A stretch of 36,706 nucleotides of DNA from a virus (IMGVR_UViG_3300042555_003025:1-36706); one strand, 5' to 3'; shown: positions 1-8,202, counted from the first letter of the stretch. Notes: generated by a model from the sequence alone, not told the origin. Translations and numbers: made by a program.

Positions 1-127
1 CAATATCCTTCAGCGGGTCCACCCACGCCCAGCGGCGGCCTTGCCAGACGTGGCGCATGGCCTCCCCCCGATCCCGAACGGACAAGGGTATGCCGCGATC
101 ACTAAGAATCAGGCCCTTCAAAATCGC
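1..127. repeat. Direct terminal repeat, left copy (circular contig join)
   Basis: The first 127 bases are identical to bases 36580-36706. The repeat lies inside the portal gene, whose reading frame continues through it from both ends, so the contig closes into a circle of 36,579 bp. An exact overlap of 127 is a common assembler k-mer size, which makes an assembly overlap more likely than a real terminal redundancy. Confidence 0.95.
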
Positions 128-1351
128 GATGTCCAGCCATGCTTCGTAAACAGGGATTAAAAAAGCCTCAGCAAACCAGTTTTGCAGCAGCATCCAGTTG
201 TCGCGCTCTTCCAAAACGCCAGCCCGAATGGACGAATAATTGACCCCCTCCAGATCGTTCGCCAGTGTGGCATAGGACACCCCAAGACCCGAGGCCGCCG
301 CCTGCAAAAACGACTTTACAAAGGGGCCATAGTTGGCCTCGGGATATGTTGGGTCAAAAGACTGGAATGTTGTTCCCGCGGGCAAAGAATCAATCACGCC
401 CGCCTCCACCGTTGTTATCGATCGCCCTTGGCTGTCTTGGCTATCGGCCAAACCCAGTGATGATCCTTCGGCTGTTGTGAAAAACCCCATCTTGGCGGCC
501 CCCACGTTGGCCGCAATCAGGGCCGCATCGTGAAAAGTCCCCAGCTTTTGCAGGGTTTCCATGGCCGTGTGCATCCATGGCACCCCCCGCACTTGCTCGG
601 GCTCTAGGGGCAAAAAGATATGCAGGATCTGATCCGCGGGGATACGCTCGGTTTTCTGTTGCAGGGCGTTGCCCGTGTAGACCTCGGCGGGGTTGGATCC
701 CTTGAAATGGTACGCCACAGGCCGCCCCACGGCGTTCAATTCCACGCCCATTTTGATGATGCCGCCGTTGTCCAAACGCTTATTCAGCCCCGTGTCCAAA
801 CGGTCCACGGCCAAAACCTGCAGGGCAAAATCCCAAGCGTTGCCCGCCGCGGTGCCCTTAATCTTTTTCACAATGGCCTCGCCGTCACGGACAAGGGTTT
901 TCACCAGCAATTCCTGCACACCCACAAAAGACAAATGGCCCGTGGATTCACACACCCCGCGCCGCGCCCATTTGTAAAAACTATCTTCGATCAGATCGTT
1001 GGTTTTCTGATTCAGCTTGCCCCCGCGCCGCCCTTGCACGTTTAACAAAAACCCGTTGGGCCCCACGATGTGGGTGGCACACATTTGGATAAACCGCTTA
1101 GCGTGGTTATTGTCCCGCATCAGGGACCGCGACCGCGCCCGCATCAGTTCCAGTTGCCCCATCAAATCACTGTTGACGGTTCCAAAAGACCCCGTAAACA
1201 CATCGTTTAAACGGGTGACAACCCCCGCGCTGAAATTGCGAATTTCACGAAAAAAAGGCACCAAAGCGTGATAGCGGGGAAAAAATACGGGTTGCGCAGG
1301 CGCGGGCTGGGGCGTAGGGGTAGGCGGCTGTTTTTTCCTAAAAAACCCCAT
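1..1351 (-). CDS. Portal protein, N-terminal part (lambda gpB family)
   Basis: Portal protein of the lambda gpB type (Phage_portal_2). It forms the dodecameric ring at the capsid vertex through which DNA is packaged and to which the connector and tail attach. Translation from ATG 1351 begins MGFFRKKQPPTPTPQP and gives about 450 residues before the window edge. The gene continues at the other end of the window (36706 down to 36383, ending QEDNTP-stop). Joined across the 127-bp overlap it is 515 residues, close to the 533 of lambda gpB. Recognisable portal stretches include RMRARSRSL-like basic segments near the N-terminus and a WMHTAMETLQKL region. Its start lies 1 base after the stop of the gpW-like gene. 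Large-terminase, joiner, portal and capsid order supports the call. Confidence 0.93.
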   Translation of the reverse strand, partial: MGFFRKKQPPTPTPQPAPAQPVFFPRYHALVPFFREIRNFSAGVVTRLNDVFTGSFGTVNSDLMGQLELMRARSRSLMRDNNHAKRFIQMCATHIVGPNGFLLNVQGRRGGKLNQKTNDLIEDSFYKWARRGVCESTGHLSFVGVQELLVKTLVRDGEAIVKKIKGTAAGNAWDFALQVLAVDRLDTGLNKRLDNGGIIKMGVELNAVGRPVAYHFKGSNPAEVYTGNALQQKTERIPADQILHIFLPLEPEQVRGVPWMHTAMETLQKLGTFHDAALIAANVGAAKMGFFTTAEGSSLGLADSQDSQGRSITTVEAGVIDSLPAGTTFQSFDPTYPEANYGPFVKSFLQAAASGLGVSYATLANDLEGVNYSSIRAGVLEERDNWMLLQNWFAEAFLIPVYEAWLDIAILKGLILSDRGIPLSVRDRGEAMRHVWQGRRWAWVDPLKDI

Positions 1352-1352
1352 C

Positions 1353-1913
1353 TTACCGCATCCTAACATACAAACGGTTGTGGGTGGGCAGGCCCTTGGC
1401 CAGTCGCTCGGCCTGCTGATCGGCAAAGGCCTCGCGCTTATAATGATCACGCCACTGCATCAGTTCCAAAATTGGGATATATTTCAGGGACCGCGTCCCG
1501 ATGGTGTATTCTTGCTGTTCTTTGGTGGACCGGTTTTCCAGCATGGCCTCGATGGCATCCAGCATCCGGCGGGCGTGGGTTCGCGCCTCAAAGGTGCTGT
1601 TGGCCGTGGCCAAGTTGGGGGTCACGGTCAACGTGCCTGTTTCCAGCGTCACCCGCACGCCCGTTTTTGTGGCATAGCTGGCCCATTGGTAAACCCCAGC
1701 AGGCAACCCCGCCGACTGCACCGCCGTGATGGTGCTACTCCACCCCGTGCCCGAGGTGGTGGCGGTCACATCCAAACTGCCCCCCGATCCGCGAAAACTT
1801 GTGGCCAACGTATATGCGGCGGAATCAATCGGCAATCCGGTGACAGTATCCACACCCGCCGCCGTCAGCCACGTCAAAGAATCGCCGGAAATCAGGGTGC
1901 TAGGGATACTCAT
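1353..1913 (-). CDS. gpW-like head-tail joining protein with N-terminal beta domain
   Basis: A 186-residue protein with two parts. Residues 1 to about 100 are rich in Thr, Ser, Gly and Val and look like an all-beta domain. Residues from about 108 (ARTHARRMLDAIEAMLENR) to the end are helical and resemble gpW-like joiners, with the pattern IGTRSLKYIPILELMQWRD. gpW plugs the portal and prepares the head for tail attachment. Lambda gpW has only 68 residues, so this is a longer form; similar two-part proteins occur next to portal genes in other phages. It lies between the methyltransferase and the portal, with 1 base before the portal start. The start ATG at 1913 has a G-rich stretch just upstream and a regulatory-looking 19-mer at 1931-1949. 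Confidence 0.72.
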   Translation of the reverse strand: MSIPSTLISGDSLTWLTAAGVDTVTGLPIDSAAYTLATSFRGSGGSLDVTATTSGTGWSSTITAVQSAGLPAGVYQWASYATKTGVRVTLETGTLTVTPNLATANSTFEARTHARRMLDAIEAMLENRSTKEQQEYTIGTRSLKYIPILELMQWRDHYKREAFADQQAERLAKGLPTHNRLYVRMR

Positions 1914-1930
1914 ACCCCCAGCATGGCGTA

Positions 1931-1949
1931 GGCAACACCGCTGCCAAGG
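1931..1949 (-). promoter_or_regulatory. Sigma-54-like -24/-12 element, copy A
   Basis: Read on the minus strand this is CCTTGGCAGCGGTGTTGCC. It fits TTGGCA-N6-TTGC, the spacing of RpoN promoters, with an A-run just upstream. It matches copies at 21421-21441 and 36421-36441 with one difference over 18 bases (against copy B). The predicted start would be near 1920, only about 7 nt before the gpW-like ATG. Promoter activity is inferred; the repeat itself is seen directly. Confidence 0.45.
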
Positions 1950-1955
1950 GTTTTT

Positions 1956-3236
1956 TTAGGGGGTGGGCAAAATGTACCCATCCTCTAGCAAAGGGGCCTC
2001 TTGCCTCTTTTTTTCCTTTTCGTGTTCAATCCTACGCTTGGCGATTTCAAGATAGCCATTATCCATCTCAATCCCTGTGAACGAAAAACCCGCTTGAACA
2101 CACCCTTTCCCTGTGGACCCGCTCCCCATAAACGGATCCAAAACATGACCGTCTGGCGGCGTGACCAACGTCACCAAATACCGCATCAAGTCTGTGGGCT
2201 TTACGGTGGGATGATGGTTTTGATCTTTGCTTGGGGTGTCCGGTTCTTTACCTTCACCAATGCCCGCATTGTACCGGTGAACATCTTGTAAGGGCATATT
2301 ATCCAAACCATCATTGCGATCCCGTTTACTGGCTTTAGCGCAATAAAAAAAACGGGCGGCAGAACCGCCGTCGTCAGTTACGCCCAGAGAGGGATATCTT
2401 ACGCTAACGTTAAAGGTGCTAGGTTTATTGTTCCGCGGGTGGCCGCTACTTTTACCTGTTTCAGGGAACAACCCCAAAACCTCTTCGCTGCCATCGTGGA
2501 TCAGGTTTGCGGGCCAGCGGCCTTGTACTGGCCTTGCATCTAGGTTTTGGTCTAACCTACCGGAATATCCGTTACTGGGACTCCCACCCCAGCCTGTTTC
2601 TTTTTCGATTTGGATCCGTGTTTCATCTATATTAAACCCCCCCGTGCCCCACGCTAACACATTCCCCGTCACGGTCCCCACCAGCGGCTTGCGGGCCACG
2701 GTGATGGGTTCCAAAGCGGGCTTCAGGGCAGTGCCCCAGCCTTGCCATTGGCGGCCAGCTTCGGTGACGGGTTTGTCTCCATCAACTTCTGTGTAGCCGA
2801 GTTCCTGCGCCCGCTCCATCCATGGGCGAAAATTGCCTGCCGCGCTGCTGTATGCGGTGGCCGCACTTGGTCTGCGGATTTTCTCCCGCTCCGCACCCGC
2901 CGCCTTGTCGATAGCCTTGCTCACGTCATGCGACTTTGGAAACCCCGACCCATACACCCATGCGATCATGTCCCTGATTTCAAAGCCTGCTTCCTCAATC
3001 CGCACAGCCATGCGATGTTGTGTACGTGTACCCGCAAAAGCGAGCAAGTGGCCTCCGGGCTTTAGGACTCGAAAACACTCGACCCAGATTTCAACACTTG
3101 GGACATCGTAATCCCATTTTTTCCCCATAAAAGATAGGCCGTATGGTGGATCCGTCACAATGGAATCAAAACTGTTGTCATCAAACGTTTTCAAAACATC
3201 AAGGCAATCGCCGAGAAAAAAATTGGTTTTTTGCAT
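1956..3236 (-). CDS. DNA methyltransferase, beta-class (N6-adenine or N4-cytosine)
   Basis: A 426-residue DNA methyltransferase. The catalytic motif DPPYG is at residues 29-33 and the AdoMet-binding motif DPFMGSG is at 367-373, so the catalytic motif comes first, as in the beta class. A VKPTDLMRYLV stretch precedes motif I, as is usual for this group. DPPY favours adenine-N6 methylation; the roughly 200 residues in the middle would hold the target-recognition region, and the site cannot be read from sequence. No restriction partner is visible, so it is an orphan enzyme that may protect packaged DNA from host restriction or mark it for another purpose. The start ATG 3236 follows a good GGGAG ribosome site. 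It lies between terminase and the gpW-like joiner, an unusual place. Confidence 0.9.
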   Translation of the reverse strand: MQKTNFFLGDCLDVLKTFDDNSFDSIVTDPPYGLSFMGKKWDYDVPSVEIWVECFRVLKPGGHLLAFAGTRTQHRMAVRIEEAGFEIRDMIAWVYGSGFPKSHDVSKAIDKAAGAEREKIRRPSAATAYSSAAGNFRPWMERAQELGYTEVDGDKPVTEAGRQWQGWGTALKPALEPITVARKPLVGTVTGNVLAWGTGGFNIDETRIQIEKETGWGGSPSNGYSGRLDQNLDARPVQGRWPANLIHDGSEEVLGLFPETGKSSGHPRNNKPSTFNVSVRYPSLGVTDDGGSAARFFYCAKASKRDRNDGLDNMPLQDVHRYNAGIGEGKEPDTPSKDQNHHPTVKPTDLMRYLVTLVTPPDGHVLDPFMGSGSTGKGCVQAGFSFTGIEMDNGYLEIAKRRIEHEKEKKRQEAPLLEDGYILPTP

Positions 3237-3239
3237 TTT

Positions 3240-5156
3240 TTATCTCCCTAAAACTCTATCCGTAAACGCACTGCGCCGCGTGTGGATGGCCGGTGCGCGT
3301 GTGGTCTTTGTCGAGGCAGGTGCCGACGATGGGGCAGCAACAGTCGCCTCAGCCTTGGGCTGCAACCGATCCGCAAAGACCTTCCAAATCTGGGTCCGAT
3401 CCGCGTGCATGTACAGGACGTGCAGGGCGGCGTAGGCGTAAACCTCGCAGTCAAGGGCCTCGTTGCGGTCCGTGCTTTTTTTCGTCCATTCCTTTTTGGG
3501 ATACCCGTTGCGGTAACGAATGATCTGTCTTTCTGACGTCAGCTGTTTAAAATACTCTGGCCCAACCCCATGATAAAAGTGGTACTGGCCTTCCCCTTCA
3601 GCAGATTTCAGGCGGGCGTAAATGGTGCTTTTTATGGTATCGGATCCCACCGGATACAGCTCCGCCCCCTTTTTGATCGCCTGCCCCTTGTAGTTCAAAT
3701 CCACTTTCACAGGCCGACCCACGGGGGACTTGCCCGCTTGCGATTGCCCCTTGATCGCCACGGCCCCCAAGGTGCGCTTGTGATCGCGGCAAAAGGCATA
3801 CACTTGCTGCGTGTGGTGTCCACCGCTGTCAATGGCCACAATGCGGGGGGTCAGGGTCGCCCCCAGTTCGTGCTGGATCGGGGACTGTAGCAGGGATTTC
3901 AATTGGACCCACACGTTGGACAGGGCGGGGTCGCCGTAAATCTCGGTGTGGTAAATCAGCCACGATTGTTCCCCCGCGCCCCAGCCCCGAATCACCACCG
4001 CCAGACGATCGTCCTGCACGTCCACCCCCGCCGTGGCCAGACACACTGGCTCGGGGGCCGTCATGGGGTCGTAAAATTCACAGCGACTGGCCAGATTGTC
4101 AGAATCCAAAACCGAGGTGTACTCATCATCAAACGATTCTGCCAAAACCGTGTTGACCCACGTTTTCAGACGCTCGCGGTTGCTCTTGGCATCCAAAAAT
4201 CCCCCCACAATATCCGCCCAAGACCGCCAACCCACGGGGCAGTACAGGGCATTCAGATGATACCCCACCGTCTTTTGTCTTTCCGCCTCTGCTGTGGCCC
4301 GCCACTGCCCCGCCGCCAACATGGCGGTTTTGTGATGTTCCTCGATCCGGCCCGCGCATTGCTCGCAGTCATACCAAACATCGCGGGTGTTTTCTTTGTG
4401 CCACTTAATCCCCGCCCAAACCAAGGTTTGTTCATGCCCGCAATGGGGACAGGGCACAAAATAAAACCGCTGATCGCTGGCCTTAAATTCCGTCTCAATG
4501 CGGGAAAGGCCCTTGATTGTGGGGGTCGATGTCAGCAGGATTTTCCGCCGTGAAAAGGTGTTGGTGCGTTGCTCTGCCAGCAACACAGGGTCGCCTTCCT
4601 CTTCCACGTCGGCGGGGTAACGGTCCACTTCATCCAAAAACAGATACCGCACCGGCATGGATGACAACGCGCTGGCCGAATTGGCCCCCGTCATAATCAA
4701 AAACCCGCCCCGAAACTCTTTCACCAGCATCGTATTGCTGGCATCCCGCGCCCTTGGGGCCGACACCAACCCGCGCAAGGCTGGCGTTTCGTCAATCATA
4801 GGGGCGATCCGCTGTTTGGATAGCCGCTTGGCCATATCCACCGTGGGCTGCACTGCCAGAATGGGGCCGGGGGCAAAGTGCATGATGTAGCCCAGCCAGT
4901 TATTCCCCGTTTCCGTTTTTCCGGTCTGACTGGCAAACATCAAAACCACCCGCTGCACAGGGCTTGACGGCGAAAGATCATCCATAGGGTCTTTCAGGTA
5001 CGGGGTCCGAGACGTTCGCCACGGACCCGCCTCACTGGCCCCCTTGCTGGACAAAAAGCGGTAGGTATCCGCCCACTGCGACACCGTCAAATCAGGATCA
5101 GGCCGCCACCCTTCACGGTAAAATTCATCATACAAAACCGCCCCATCTTGCATCAT
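3240..5156 (-). CDS. terL: Terminase large subunit, lambda gpA family
   Basis: A 638-residue packaging motor and nuclease of the GpA family (lambda gpA is 641). The Walker A-like motif FASQTGKT is at residues 74-81 and the Walker B YLFLDE at 171-176. A zinc-ribbon pattern, CPHC followed later by CEQC, is typical of this family. The C-terminal part holds GVDVQDDR and, near the end, NEALDCEVYAYAA, both expected in the nuclease domain. GpA-type terminases normally cut at cos sites, so this phage probably has cohesive ends. It overlaps the small subunit by 4 bases (start 5156; the second ATG at 5153 is also possible). Confidence 0.95.
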   Translation of the reverse strand: MMQDGAVLYDEFYREGWRPDPDLTVSQWADTYRFLSSKGASEAGPWRTSRTPYLKDPMDDLSPSSPVQRVVLMFASQTGKTETGNNWLGYIMHFAPGPILAVQPTVDMAKRLSKQRIAPMIDETPALRGLVSAPRARDASNTMLVKEFRGGFLIMTGANSASALSSMPVRYLFLDEVDRYPADVEEEGDPVLLAEQRTNTFSRRKILLTSTPTIKGLSRIETEFKASDQRFYFVPCPHCGHEQTLVWAGIKWHKENTRDVWYDCEQCAGRIEEHHKTAMLAAGQWRATAEAERQKTVGYHLNALYCPVGWRSWADIVGGFLDAKSNRERLKTWVNTVLAESFDDEYTSVLDSDNLASRCEFYDPMTAPEPVCLATAGVDVQDDRLAVVIRGWGAGEQSWLIYHTEIYGDPALSNVWVQLKSLLQSPIQHELGATLTPRIVAIDSGGHHTQQVYAFCRDHKRTLGAVAIKGQSQAGKSPVGRPVKVDLNYKGQAIKKGAELYPVGSDTIKSTIYARLKSAEGEGQYHFYHGVGPEYFKQLTSERQIIRYRNGYPKKEWTKKSTDRNEALDCEVYAYAALHVLYMHADRTQIWKVFADRLQPKAEATVAAPSSAPASTKTTRAPAIHTRRSAFTDRVLGR

Positions 5157-5647
5157 AACGCCCCCTTATCGTCCCCAGCCCGTGACAATTCGTCACACAC
5201 TGCCCTGATTTCCTGCATCAAAATCTCATGGCACGCACGCTCGCTGCTTTCCGCCGCCACCAGCCCCGCTACGCGGTCGGGGATATTCATCAATCGGTCC
5301 CGCGCCTCTCTTGCGCTGGCAAAGGCTTGTTTCTTAACGGTATCCGCCAACACCAGCGTCCCAACCTTTTCGTCATAGTCCACCTTGGCCATCTTGGCCC
5401 GATAGGCCTCCAAAATGGTGCGGCTTTGATTGATGCTAGGGCCCTGCACCCCCCGCATCTCTTCCTGAATCGGGGTGCGCTTTTGCGTGTTGGCGATCCA
5501 TTCCGCCTTGGCCTTTTCCGCGTCAATCCGAACCTTGCCGCCCACCTCTTTCCACGATTTCACCCGACCCGCTTTGATGGCCTTTAACACCGCTGGCGAC
5601 GACACGCCCATCATAGCTGCGAATTCTGCCTGTGAAACCAAGGTCAT
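5153..5647 (-). CDS. terS: Terminase small subunit, Nu1-like
   Basis: DNA-recognition subunit of terminase. The protein of 164 residues begins MTLVSQAEFAAMMGVSS, a winged helix-turn-helix as in lambda Nu1, and continues with a basic linker and a helical C-terminus that would bind the large subunit. A GTG at 5671 would add 8 residues, but no ribosome site precedes it; GGTGG about 8 nt before ATG 5647 favours the shorter start. Its stop overlaps the start of the large subunit (ATGATG), implying coupled translation. It is shorter than lambda Nu1 (181). Confidence 0.85.
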   Translation of the reverse strand: MTLVSQAEFAAMMGVSSPAVLKAIKAGRVKSWKEVGGKVRIDAEKAKAEWIANTQKRTPIQEEMRGVQGPSINQSRTILEAYRAKMAKVDYDEKVGTLVLADTVKKQAFASAREARDRLMNIPDRVAGLVAAESSERACHEILMQEIRAVCDELSRAGDDKGAL

Positions 5648-5686
5648 ACCTTTAACCACCCTTGAATCCACTGGCTAAATTTTTTT

Positions 5687-5707
5687 CGCGCTGGTTACCG
5701 AGGCGCG
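5687..5707. other. GC-rich inverted repeat upstream of terS (possible cos site)
   Basis: The arms CGCGC and GCGCG are separated by 11 bases containing GGTTACC. It sits in the gap of about 108 bases between the gpZ-like gene and terS, where cos is found in lambda-like genomes with a gpA-type terminase. The assignment is positional only; no recognised cosN or cosB sequence is seen. Confidence 0.22.
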
Positions 5708-5755
5708 GCTGAACCTCTGGGTAGGACCCGTGAATTGTGTGGGGGCGCATGGGGG

Positions 5756-6340
5756 TCACCTGTAGGCTCGGGGGGCTGGCACCTTGCCTGTGGCCCGCAG
5801 CAATTGGTAGTTAAGCTCGGCAAGGATGCGTGGGGATAGCTCCTCGCCTATGGCTTTCAGCACGGCTTCGTTCACTGACTTGGCACTGAGCATCTCGGGG
5901 ATGGATATGGTGTAAAGCTGTTGGATTGGCAGCCTTGCCTTGCCCTCACGCTTGGCCACGGCTTGTTTGGATTGCAGGGTGGTTAGGAAGGCGGATGGGA
6001 TCATCTTGCGGGCCTTCTTGATCTTGACGGTGGTGCCGACGGCGTTCTGTTTTGGGGCAAAGTAACCAAAGGGCAAGCGTCGTCCTTTGGATTCGAGGAT
6101 GATCCCGATGGTGTTGCCGACGCTGTTGCGGCGTATGCGTATCGTGGCCTTGATGTCCCTTGCTGCCACGTTGTAGTCCTTGCGCACCTCGCGGGTCATG
6201 ATGGTCCGAGAGCGTTCCCCTGTGCGGCGCATGGCACGGGCAAGGGCCTTACCTTTCATCTGGGTGGTGAGTTGATCAAACTGTTTTAAAACATCATCCA
6301 AATTGCTTTTGACGGTGATGAAGGTCTGGGATTTGGCCAT
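5756..6340 (-). CDS. Z: Minor tail protein Z-like
   Basis: A 194-residue basic protein resembling the Minor_tail_Z family (lambda gpZ, 192 residues). Shared features are the helical start with KALARAMRRTGERSR, the basic middle, a segment ending in IPSAFLTTLQS and the run SIPEMLSAKSV before a helical end. gpZ acts late in lambda tail completion. Here it lies just upstream of terS rather than beside the tail terminator, so it would be transcribed ahead of the packaging genes. A ribosome site AGAGG precedes ATG 6340, and the upstream gene ends 3 bases away. The family call is from residue pattern only. Confidence 0.75.
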   Translation of the reverse strand: MAKSQTFITVKSNLDDVLKQFDQLTTQMKGKALARAMRRTGERSRTIMTREVRKDYNVAARDIKATIRIRRNSVGNTIGIILESKGRRLPFGYFAPKQNAVGTTVKIKKARKMIPSAFLTTLQSKQAVAKREGKARLPIQQLYTISIPEMLSAKSVNEAVLKAIGEELSPRILAELNYQLLRATGKVPAPRAYR

Positions 6341-6343
6341 GGC

Positions 6344-6556
6344 TTATGCCTCTTGTGGTGCAGGGTTAAGGGCCTCACGGGTGCGTGTTAAGGCATAAAA
6401 GGCCCATTCGGCGATTGACTCGAACAGGAAGGCGCACCATCCGTAGTGTGATATGGCATGCTCTATCTCTGGTATAGAATACCCATGGTTGGCTGCCAGA
6501 TAGGTAAGGGATAGGTCTTGGGTGTTTTTTGGTAGTGTGGTTAAGGTCTGGGTCAT
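6344..6556 (-). CDS. Hypothetical protein, 70 residues
   Basis: A small protein that I do not recognise. It has a good AAGGAGA ribosome site 6-7 nt before ATG 6556 and sits between a replication-region gene and the gpZ-like gene with short gaps on both sides, so it is likely real. The sequence includes NHGYSIPEIEHAISHYGWCAF followed by a helical end rich in Ala and aromatic residues. No signal peptide or clear membrane segment is seen. No function is assigned. Confidence 0.65.
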   Translation of the reverse strand: MTQTLTTLPKNTQDLSLTYLAANHGYSIPEIEHAISHYGWCAFLFESIAEWAFYALTRTREALNPAPQEA

Positions 6557-6595
6557 TTTTTGTCTCCTTGGTTAAATTTTCGGGGTTGGGGTGGG

Positions 6596-7138
6596 TTAAA
6601 CTCTGGCCGTTGCGCCTTTGGCAGAAATGAAAATGATTGTTTTTTGGGTAAAAATGCGCCGCATAAACCCCCCGTACTTGGCCACCATGAAGGCCGCTGG
6701 GGCTTTTTCGGGGTGAATTTCCACCGTGTCTGGCTTAAAGACCAGCTGCACAGCGCGGAAATTCACCTCGGCCTGCCAGCGGTCCACCTCGGCAGGGAGA
6801 AGAGCATAGAGTTTGGTTAGCATCTCGTTACCCGTTAGGCTTTGCCCTGTTTTCTGGGATTTGGCATAAAGGCATGTTTCGATTTCGTCCTTGATTTCTA
6901 GCCATGTGGGATAAAATTTAATACGGGCCTTTAGGCGTTGAATCGCCATAAGGACGGCATCTTGCGGGAATCCTTCCAGCTTGATTAATCGGCAATACTC
7001 GTTGATTTTCAGCTCCATTGTGGACTGATCAGATGAGGACACGTTCACCACAAATGACAAGGTAATCAATGCCTTCCTTAAGGTCTCCTCCTGTGTCTTG
7101 GAGGTTAAGCATGGCTCTGACGGGGTTATATTTTGCAT
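6596..7138 (-). CDS. Hypothetical protein beside replication initiator
   Basis: A 180-residue protein of the replication region, starting at ATG 7138 after a strong AAGGAGA site. Its first 110 bases overlap the end of the replication gene in another frame. The middle has FPQDAVLMAIQRLKARIKFYPTWLEIKDEI, a pattern like helicase-loader or primosome-accessory proteins encoded after replication initiators in other phages, where a short conserved FxPxWxE segment follows a helical bundle. By position it corresponds to lambda P. The function is inferred from place and this weak similarity. Confidence 0.5.
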   Translation of the reverse strand: MQNITPSEPCLTSKTQEETLRKALITLSFVVNVSSSDQSTMELKINEYCRLIKLEGFPQDAVLMAIQRLKARIKFYPTWLEIKDEIETCLYAKSQKTGQSLTGNEMLTKLYALLPAEVDRWQAEVNFRAVQLVFKPDTVEIHPEKAPAAFMVAKYGGFMRRIFTQKTIIFISAKGATARV

Positions 7139-7904
7139 AGGGATCTCCTTGGGTTGCGTAGTTTTTCATCCATCCGTAATCACTGAGCCATCGCTGGCAT
7201 CCTTGGCTGTAATCGCCTGATCCTTCGGGGCTGTTGGCGTAAATAAGGCAGCCTCGCAGGATGTCTTCGGGGTGGGCCTCTTTGGCCAAGATCAGCTCTT
7301 GCCACGTCTTGTAGGCCGCATGGGGATCGCCTCTGCGTTTTCTGGGATATTGTTCCCAAAAGCGCATAAATTCCGGATCGTCTCGGTATCGGGGTTCTTT
7401 GGGTGCGCTTTTGACGACTTTGGATCGCGTGGCAATGGGAACAGGGAGGGTGTGGTTTACCACGGCGGGTAAATGGGCTTTTGTTTTTTCGGTTTCTTGG
7501 GAAACCGTTTTCATTCCCAAATCGGGTTTTTTGCCTTGGGGGATTATAGGGGGTTCTTCCTCTGTCTCTGTCTCTGTCTCTGTCTCTGTCTCTGGCATAG
7601 CATGTTGCTTGCATGATGCTAGCGCGTTGCTATCATCTATTAAAAACCCTTTATCAATCAATTCTTTAAAGTTTATCTCACCCTTAACGCCGATCTGATT
7701 TTTTATAAAATTTGCATCGGCTGGGATCTGATTATCCATCTGACTTGCGAGCAGCCAAATGAGCATCAGGTGCAACTTGCTAGCATCTTGCAAGCATGCA
7801 AAGTCATAATCCCGCAGCAGGTCACGGTGCAGTTTTATCCATGGCGGCGAACGGTCCTTGTAGTGCTGGAAATTCTCCCAATTCTTAACACGTAGGTATT
7901 GCAT
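7029..7904 (-). CDS. Replication initiator / replisome organiser-like protein
   Basis: A 291-residue protein starting MQYLRVKNWENFQHYKDR. The N-terminal 90 residues match the phage replisome-organiser type: a Trp/Lys-rich start followed by a winged-helix region with LHLMLIWLLASQM and NFIKNQIGV. A linker containing an ET dipeptide run comes next, then a C-terminal block (FMRFWEQYPRKRRGDPHAAY and following) typical of phage replication proteins. ATG 7904 is preceded by AAGGAGGA at good spacing; a start 12 codons upstream lacks this site and overlaps the previous gene. Origin repeats like those in lambda O could lie inside the gene, but I could not identify them beyond the hexamer run. Confidence 0.72.
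   Translation of the reverse strand: MQYLRVKNWENFQHYKDRSPPWIKLHRDLLRDYDFACLQDASKLHLMLIWLLASQMDNQIPADANFIKNQIGVKGEINFKELIDKGFLIDDSNALASCKQHAMPETETETETETEEEPPIIPQGKKPDLGMKTVSQETEKTKAHLPAVVNHTLPVPIATRSKVVKSAPKEPRYRDDPEFMRFWEQYPRKRRGDPHAAYKTWQELILAKEAHPEDILRGCLIYANSPEGSGDYSQGCQRWLSDYGWMKNYATQGDPYAKYNPVRAMLNLQDTGGDLKEGIDYLVICGERVLI
7561..7594. repeat. Hexanucleotide microsatellite inside replication gene
   Basis: Five tandem TCTGTC units plus a partial sixth. On the coding strand they encode alternating Glu-Thr in the linker of the replication protein. Changes by whole units keep frame and would only alter linker length. Confidence 0.95.
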
Positions 7905-7908
7905 GGCC

Positions 7909-8202
7909 CTATTCCTCCTTTTTCCGTAAAAACACCACATTCCCCTTTTGTTCCTGCACGGGATCGGTTTCTGGTGGGCTTTGGGGCGGCGGCCATAGGC
8001 CAGCGGTTTCCAGCATGGTGCGTATGGGGTAAATCAGGCGGTTGGCCCATTTGGCTTGCCGGTCTGTCAATCCGTCGTTGCTTAGGGCATAATTCAGCAG
8101 GCCCACCACAAAGACATAATCCTCGCCGTCACGGTCCATGATCTGGGCCATGTAGCCCAGCCATTCTTTGAACGATTCGTCTTTGGGGGGTTTAGGTGGC
8201 AT
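7909..8202 (-). CDS. Hypothetical protein of replication operon
   Basis: A 97-residue protein starting MPPKPPKDESFKEWLGYMAQ. I do not recognise a named domain; it is helical with a Lys/Glu-rich end. ATG 8202 has a GGAGG site 6 nt upstream, better than the longer start at 8271. It overlaps the end of the preceding gene by 11 bases and ends 5 bases before the replication initiator start, so it is translated as part of a tight operon. A role in replication or its control is possible from position only. Confidence 0.62.
   Translation of the reverse strand: MPPKPPKDESFKEWLGYMAQIMDRDGEDYVFVVGLLNYALSNDGLTDRQAKWANRLIYPIRTMLETAGLWPPPQSPPETDPVQEQKGNVVFLRKKEE

Noticed and set aside
1-127. Terminal repeat as a true physical terminal redundancy
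   Set aside because: Exact length 127 equals a common assembly k-mer and lies inside a coding gene; the gpA-type terminase suggests cos ends instead.
3903-4553. 216-codon plus-strand frame inside the terminase gene
   Set aside because: Antisense to a well-conserved large terminase; composition is a reflection of that gene.
5681-5710. Rho-independent terminator before terS
   Set aside because: Read in the direction of transcription, the hairpin is followed by an A-run, not a T-run.
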